Below are positions 58,140 through 64,000 of a stretch of 64,000 bases of DNA, in pieces. Each line of letters begins with the position of its first letter. Within the stretch, counting starts at the first letter, position 1. Where the stretch lies: assembly GCA_000711775.1 (NCBI GenBank), contig ARYC01017658.1, positions 1-64,000 on the forward strand, in the 5' to 3' direction. The stretch comes from Oxytricha trifallax. Lineage: Eukaryota; Ciliophora; Spirotrichea; Sporadotrichida; Oxytrichidae. Below the pieces are notes generated by a model. That model ran no database searches. It was not told the DNA's origin and saw nothing but the letters and a program-made list of their open reading frames with translations. The position numbers and the translations under genes were made by a program.

Positions 58140-58520
58140 GTCTACATAATACACTGGGTTTGACTTAAGTGTCCCGACAACAGTCACCCGGTTCACAAAA
58201 AGATCTTGAAGCCAAGAATGGAGTATCACGTTGCAATAAGATCACAGTTTGATTCAGTCACCAATATGTATCAAGTAGGGTTGTTCGTTAATGGCTTTGA
58301 TGATCTAAAAACTGCTCTTATTCAATCAACACAAAGTAGTCAATAATCCCATCCTTGTTAGTGATTCTATCGTGCCCTAGTTGTAGAAAGACTTGGATCT
58401 TCGGCATCCGTTCAGACCAGTTCTGGTGGCCTATTCACGACTTGTTCCTGGGATCCATGTCCCTTGCCTCTCTACTACATCAGCTTCTGCACCTGTTGTT
58501 GCTCCAAGCTTAACGCTCAC
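58140..58520. other. GC-rich coding-like block, strand unresolved
   Basis: The plus strand gives MEYHVAIRSQFDSVTNMYQV, GLFVNGFDDLKTALIQSTQS and, after a TGA, SSASVQTSSGGLFTTCSWDP. The minus strand gives LGATTGAEADVVERQGTWIP then GTSREQATRTGLNG up to a TGA. Both look coding-like and I cannot decide between them. GC content is far above the flanks, as for a macronuclear-destined segment. Confidence 0.4.
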
Positions 58521-58889
58521 AAAATAAATAAGACTAATTAATAAATTATAATATAATATTCTGATAAAACTAAGTAGATCCAATTAACTCCATCACAAGA
58601 GTCTACTAAAATTAGGATGGAACTGCAATTAAGAAGATATCAACAATTAATGACATACAACTTGGAGATATCATAAAGTATGAGACCAAATCAGCTATAG
58701 ACACTTAAACAATTAGTTAAATCTAGTCATACTATTCAACTTCAGAATAATAAATACTATCACAGTAAACTAAAAATCATGACTAAGTATTAATGTATAC
58801 TATTACACACACTTCAATATAGTTGCACTTTTAGTCATTCACTTTACGTCAAATGTTTCGTTCTTTCAATCGATTCCACTAGAACGAAA

Positions 58890-59291
58890 GATCAAATCAT
58901 AATCAAAGGACTGAGATTCTCAATTAAAGTAATAAAATCAACTACTAATATTAATTCAAAAAATAAGAAGGTCATATTCAAATCCTTAAAACAAATAGAG
59001 AAGAAGATAAAGAGGTCAGAGAGACAAGACAAATGGGATAGAGAAAAAGAAGGAAATAAACATAAAATTAAGATTCAATAACAAGAAAGTTTCATCTTTA
59101 ACTATAAATACAATCTCTTACTAATTAATAATATATACTCGATGAGAGTCCCGAAGACAGCAATAAGATCAAATTATTATTATAAGTTTAATAAGTATTA
59201 AGCTTAATTTATTAATTATGAAATTGTAAAATTTATGTTTATTTAAATTAAACATTAGGTGATATACAAATTAAAATGTAAATAGTTATGA
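58890..59291 (+). CDS. Lys-rich ORF, unknown
   Basis: Open from before 58890 to TGA 59289-59291, 133 codons from DQIIIKGLRFSIKVIKSTTN; middle KKIKRSERQDKWDREKEGNK; then YSMRVPKTAIRSNYYYKF. The charged middle is coding-like; the ends are AT-driven. The open frame extends upstream to about 58800 without ATG. A small hairpin (TTTCGTTCT ... AGAACGAAA, 58856-58889) lies at its start. Confidence 0.35.
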
Positions 59292-59596
59292 GTTGATTAA
59301 TTATTGTGTTAAACTAAAGGATTACATGCGCCACTTTCGCAAAAGTTATCAATAAAAATATTTTTAAACACTAAAACTTTTTAATACTAAAGTGTATTTA
59401 GTGTTTAATTTTTATTATAACTATGAATTTAAATTTATTATAATTAAAAACAAACAATTTTATAAAAAGAAATTTATCTTAATTAACAAAAGGTTTCTTT
59501 ACTTTATTGCTTATTGGTATATTAGTCTTTCCATCTTCTTTGATTTACATAAATGTGAATTAAATTAATTATTATTTGCCAACGAATTAAATAATG

Positions 59597-60114
59597 AGTA
59601 AAATTTGGTACAATTTCCAAAAATAAATTAATAATCTAAAATTTATACGCTCTATTTTAATCATAATCTTTTTTAAATATAATTAAATGGCATGTATCTC
59701 GAAATCGATGAAATTTTGAGATACGTGCCGAATAAATAGAATATATTAATCAATTTCTAATAAACTATATTTAAATTAAATTAAGTTTAAGTTAAATTAA
59801 ACTTCATAAATAAAATTTAATTATAAGTATGAATTAATTATTTTGCTCTATATATAAAATTATAAATCTTTAAATTCTCAGTATTAATCAAGTAAATATT
59901 TAATTGCATTTTGATTTTCAAATGTTAATTATTTATGAACTTTAATTTTATTTAAACTTAATTTAATTTAAATATAGTTTATTAAAAGTTGATTAATTAA
60001 TTCTATTTATTCGGCACCTGCCATTTAATTATATTTAAAAAAGATTATGATTAAAATATAGTGTATAAATTTTAGATTATTAATTTATTTTTGGAAATTG
60101 TACCAAATTTTACT
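59597..60114. repeat. 518-bp inverted repeat with a small hairpin inside one arm
   Basis: AGTAAAATTTGGTACAATTT (59597 on) pairs with the complement ending at 60114; inner arms pair GCCGAATAAATAGAA (about 59727) with TTCTATTTATTCGGC (about 60001). The left arm alone contains GTATCTCGAAAT...ATTTTGAGATAC (59694-59724), a separate hairpin. No coding content. Confidence 0.8.
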
Positions 60115-60269
60115 TAATGTTACACTTAAATACTTTACTTTATCATTCTCAACTTTAATTGAAGATTACTAAAGTATAATTGATTTTGTAAATAAATATG
60201 AAGTTAATGAATAAAATATCAAAATTTAAGCTTATAATATTTCTTAATTGTCTTAAAAATCATTTATAA

Positions 60270-60530
60270 TCATCTAACTTTGCAATTTTTCAGTATTATT
60301 GTATTACGTCCTGAAGAGAAAGATAAATCGGGGACTTTAGTTTTTAGTGATTATTAAAGTTGATTTAAATGTAAAAATATATGTTGTCTTATCTCTTTAG
60401 GGATACAATAAAATGATACCGACATTAGCAAGCAAGCTTAAATTTTAAAATTTTCAATTTTGAAAGATCATATTGTCTAGGTTTTAACAAAGTTATTTGC
60501 TATTAATTAACTTCCCAAATCTATATTATA
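60270..60530. repeat. Degenerate third fold-back copy
   Basis: The right half, TTATCTCTTTAGGGATACAA, then GATACCGACATTAGCA, CATATTGTCTAGGTTTTAAC and TTAACTTCCCAAATC, follows the order of blocks in the right arms of copies 1 and 2. A shortened, diverged left arm (AAGAGAAAGATAAATCGGGG) precedes it. Confidence 0.5.
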
Positions 60531-60681
60531 AAAGCGGTAATTTTAGAGGAGTTAAAATGAGTATATTTAGTATAATTGATAAACTCTATTTAAATAATTT
60601 TCATGCTATACTCTTCTTTAACATTTTAGCTTATATCTAATGTAATTAATGATTTAGATCTGGCTTAACTAGAGGATAAGA

Positions 60682-60927
60682 ATGCTGGAGCAACACGAAT
60701 ACTATCAGCAAGTAAAGAGAATGTTTCGAGTAACTTATGTGAAGAGGAAGGAGATGGAATACGATAAAGAAATATTAGAACAAGTTCAAATTACTACAAA
60801 AAATGAAAAAAACCTCAAGAGTGTAAATAGATGTGAGATCTGAGAATTCGAACCAAGAGATGCAACTGGAGATGCAAAAGACAACATCAGAAAGAAAGGC
60901 TGCGCTATAGATAGCAACGAGGAATGA
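60682..60927 (+). pseudogene. Small charged ORF with internal TGA
   Basis: ATG at 60682: MLEQHEYYQQVKRMFRVTYV, KRKEMEYDKEILEQVQITTK, then RCEI-stop-EFEPRDATGDAKDNIRKKG and TGA 60925-60927. Coding-like on both sides of a single in-frame TGA. Helical, highly charged; family unknown. Confidence 0.4.
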
Positions 60928-60934
60928 TTGGTTA

Positions 60935-61373
60935 GAAATTAACAGTTTGAATTTCGTAATTTTGATTTACCTGAAATTATTAACTCACTATCTAATTGAT
61001 TATTCAAAAATGCTCTGTTCATTATTATTATAATCATACTTTCAAAATAGAAATGGAGCAGCTTCATTATTTTATCTTAAAAAGTATTAGAAAATATTTG
61101 AAACTTACCTTATTTATTAGATTATTAAATTAATTAATAAGTCAGGTACTTCATGCTTTATTTTTTAATTTTTTCACAATATTATATCGTAATTATGGAA
61201 TAATCCTGTGTATTTTCATTAATTATTTAGAATCTTATCTTTTTTAAATACACTTATATTACGATAAAAAGCCTTATATCTAAATTTAACATTCAACTAT
61301 GATCTTGAATAATTTTATTTAATTTTGTAATATCATTTAATGTTAAACTAAATTGAAGTTAAGTTTTAATTAA
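60935..61373. other. AT-rich DNA
   Basis: Nothing recognised. Confidence 0.5.
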
Positions 61374-61411
61374 GGTAAATTATAGTGGAGGAAAATGCTT
61401 CCACACTCTTA
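61374..61411. other. Conserved stem-loop block, copy 2
   Basis: GGTAAATTATAGTGGAGG, a short loop, then CTTCCACACTCTT. Same flanking words as 7342-7381, with the stem kept by different bases. Confidence 0.45.
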
Positions 61412-62421
61412 CTAATAATTTATTGCGCACATTCATTCGCAAATATGTATGTTTATTAACTATTAATATTTTTAACTACCACAGTGTTTGTTTCTATGTT
61501 ATTATCAACTTTTTTTTTGTCTCAATGATTCATCTAATCTTATATTTGATCTTTCATTTTGTTGTGAAGCTCGCACTTCTTGAAATTTAAATTGTGAGAT
61601 GTGTTCAAAATGCTGCCTCTTTGGTTTGCAATTTTTCTGTATCCTCCTCTCTCTTAAACTCCTCTCGTGCATTATTTTTAATAAACTAAGTATTGGAAGC
61701 GTTAATTATTTTTTAATAAAATTCTTTACTAAAACTGTAGTTTAATACTAGTAGCTATTAAATTTCCTGCAGAGCTATTTGATGCCATACTTGGTTTTAT
61801 ATCCTGTCTGATCATCTTATATTAATTATTAAGGATCCTGATGTGTTCATGATTGGCCTTTTTAATCTGATGAATTACTTATTTTATTTATCCTTGGTAT
61901 ACGTGCGCTCAAAGGCTGAATCAACTCTGAAAACTATATATATAGTTTTAATGAATAAAATTGTAATAAAGTTAATCTAAAAAGGAATTATTGTAATTTT
62001 TACAATTTAATTAAAAAGGTCATTTAATCCATATTCATTATAATTAGTTTAATTTACAAAATGTTCTAAGATTTGTTAATTTTATAAATAAAATACTTAA
62101 TATTCATTCTACTTTGTTTAATAATCAGTTTTAATAATTTACAATGTTTTCTACTAAGCGATTAAGATTATATATAAATAAATATCATGAATAATTAATT
62201 CACTTGCTAAGATAATTATATAAAAATTTTATTTACTGTTTTTCTTTTTAAATCTTTAAATTAATCATATAGATTAAAGTGTTAAAGATATGTAAGAGAA
62301 TTATATCACAATATTGCTTCGGTAGTTGAGAGTTATTTTTTGTTTAGTCAATTTTATTCATTTTATTTCGAATTTCATGATTATTTTACAAGAAATCTTG
62401 GACACAAATAAATTTTTAAAT
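61412..62421. other. Mostly AT-rich; weak minus-strand coding traces at 61530-61700
   Basis: The minus strand reads GYRKIANQRGSILNTSHNLN then FKKCELHNKMKDQIQD to TGA near 61520, possibly the end of an unknown gene. The remainder is AT-rich with no feature. Confidence 0.3.
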
Positions 62422-64000
62422 AAAACCCCAAGAATGAATTTTAAACAAGTTTTAAGAATGTAAAATTTTAATTAAAAACGAATATTTAACTCTGTGAATA
62501 TCAATCTATACTGTGGATAAGTTAGTTAAGCAAAAAAAGACAATTATTCTTTATTAGTACTTTCTTTTGATCTTTAGTCCTCTTACTGTACTTTTTTATT
62601 GATTAATTTCCTATTGTTGTCCATTCTTATCGTTGTTTGTGCTCTACCAAATATTTCTAAATACTTGCCATGAGGACACATTGTCTCTATAATTTCATAA
62701 AATTGACCAGGCTTCCTAGACCCTTATCTTGTTTATTATACAATATTACTTGGAGCGTTGTTAGTGTGTGAAATCATTCAGAGGTTAAGGAACGATCCTT
62801 TTTTCTTAGCTACCAAGCAAAACTCGGTAAAGTGTCTTAAATAGTAACCTGTTATTTCTTGAGAGTCCGTCTTTTATCATTTTTACCCAAGTTATTATTT
62901 CGATTCTTTCATAGTTATGATCTTCAAAGATATTTAAATACTACTTCTAATTTTTTAATTGTTATCCACATAAATAAATACCCATCTTGCTATTACTCTT
63001 CAATTGAAATACTATTCATAATTTGACCATCTTTAAGGGTATTGTAGTCCAATTTTAGAGCAGTACTGTATCAAGAAGAGTCAGTTAAAATAACATCGAA
63101 TCTATTTCCTATTAATCCTTCAATATTACCCTCCAAAACTTGATTCCATAATTCTCTTTTAAGTACATATCCTTGGTATTATATTGCAGTTCCTTTAATC
63201 TGTCTCAATCCCCATTCGAAAATTTTTATCAAATGATTGCTTTGTAGAGAATTATTAAACTAATAACCTTATTCCTCTTTACTATTTAAAATGTATTAGG
63301 TAGTTAATCTTTAGGAGCCTTTAACGAAATATTTTTTGTGAATAATGGATGATTTCATTATTATCATCTTCTCTGAATTCCTCTTAAATTTAAGTTAAAC
63401 TTTCATGATTCTGCTAAAAGTTATATATCTCTTACATATATTCTAATAAATGGGCATATAACTGTTCCATGTTATCTAACTTAGCAAATAACTCCTAGTT
63501 TTCAGATTTTAGCAATTAAATATCCTAAGCAAACTAAATTTTCTTATCAACTATTTAATCATTTCGTTTAGTGTAACTCTTCTCTAAAATTTTATATTTC
63601 TAATTATTTCCAGCATTTTATCGTTTTCCAAGGAGTTAATTTTGATACCATGATTAATTTATAAATAGTTTTTGGTTTCTCTTATTTTTACCATTATTGT
63701 TAGCGTTTTTTATATTTATTTATTGTTTGATTTTGGTTTCATAGTTTTCCATACTCCCAAACTTGATAATGACTTATTCTTAAAACCATTATTTTAAGTC
63801 TCTAAAATTATTAAAGGAAAATTCCAATCTTTATATTTAATCCTAAGTTATTTCCAAGTGCTTTTTCAATTTTTTGCAATAATCACTTAAGTTAATGTAA
63901 CTAACCATATATTGAATTTTAGATTTGAGTTTTAAGTATTAAGCAATTGCTCATTCTAAATATTATTAATTTCTTAATAAGATGAACCTTTATTAGATGA
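62422..64000. mobile_element. Left tip of a possible fourth CTE element (CTE-4)
   Basis: AAATAAAACCCCAAGA at 62419-62434 equals the CTE-1 left tip over 16 bases. The other end would lie beyond the window. The MT-A70 pseudogene starts about 150 bp inside. Only the tip supports this call. Confidence 0.4.
62570..64000 (-). pseudogene. MT-A70 family adenine methyltransferase, broken
   Basis: MT-A70 enzymes methylate adenine N6 in RNA or, in ciliates (MTA1 type), in DNA. Minus strand: N-terminal coiled coil (LLKSENQELFAKLDNMEQLY, then EIYNFQQNHESLTQIQEEF), then GNRFDVILTDSS-stop-Y where the family has D-P-P-W, then DGYLFMWIT, HNYERIEIITWVKMIKDG, TGYYLRHFTEFCLVAKKKGS, a KPGQFYEIIETMCPHGKYLE block and IFGRAQTT (compare E-L-F-A-R). 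Pieces lie in three frames, and the catalytic DPPW has become Asp-Ser-Ser-TGA. The 5' end is outside the window. Probably a germline-limited relic; METTL3/14/4 subtype not decidable. Confidence 0.75.

Noticed and set aside
1..64000. Euplotid code (TGA as Cys) or standard code
   Set aside because: Transposase, kinase and YHYH frames need TAA and TAG as sense codons and end at TGA, as in oxytrichids.
1..64000. CRISPR arrays, bacterial operons, ribosome binding sites, tRNA or rRNA genes
   Set aside because: Nothing supports them; the sequence is eukaryotic germline DNA and I found no tRNA-like cloverleaf or rRNA signature.

Overview
The window looks like germline (micronuclear) DNA of a spirotrich ciliate close to Oxytricha, Sterkiella or Stylonychia. 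Four observations support this. (1) Recognisable proteins read through only if TAA and TAG are sense codons (Gln) and TGA is the stop. (2) The DNA is very AT-rich with small, GC-richer coding islands. (3) Several copies of the TBE transposon are present, with 17-bp C4A4 telomere-like tips and a 3-bp AAT duplication. (4) One gene is split by a short internal eliminated sequence (IES) flanked by a pointer repeat. Almost nothing would be found with the standard code, and most coding islands carry frameshifts or in-frame TGA, so they read as germline-limited, decaying genes or as isolated gene segments. All homology calls come from motifs read by eye.

Layout. 1-793: right end of a TBE copy (TBE-A). 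1775-2345: eroded P-loop gene. 2509-2919: 411-bp fold-back element. 4971-6487: GC-rich island holding the 3' part of a protein arginine methyltransferase (minus strand) head to head with a YHYH-domain gene (plus strand). 7096-9389: direct repeats around an acidic, coiled-coil gene. 9390-16283: TBE-B, itself carrying two insertions bounded by 7-bp repeats. 17.7-21.4 kb: weak coding fragments. 22.1-23.85 kb: LINE-like reverse transcriptase. 27122-27786: two gene segments split by a 62-bp IES. 28.67-39.49 kb: three elements with AAAACCCC tips (called CTE-1 to CTE-3 here), one converted into a large palindrome with another palindrome nested in its flank. 40731-40949: short GC-rich ORF. 41204-46906: TBE-C fragment and full-length TBE-D. 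47.2-51.7 kb: degenerate tandem repeats and zinc-finger remnants. 52222-56239: an element with the TBE gene order but terminal repeats unrelated to telomeres (TBE-E). 56786-57200: second fold-back copy. 58-61 kb: unidentified coding islands and another palindrome. 62422-64000: a fourth AAAACCCC tip (CTE-4) followed by a broken MT-A70 methyltransferase gene.

How the parts relate. TBE elements encode a DDE transposase, a 22-kDa protein of unknown role and a zinc-finger/kinase protein. In Oxytricha the TBE transposases are known to take part in developmental genome rearrangement. The strongest novelty candidates are TBE-E (same genes, same about 4.02-kb length, ATT duplication, non-telomeric tips), the CTE family (two members of exactly 2137 bp with a conserved subterminal hairpin), and the precisely bounded insertions inside TBE-B, one of which begins with an exact 20-bp macronuclear telomere sequence.
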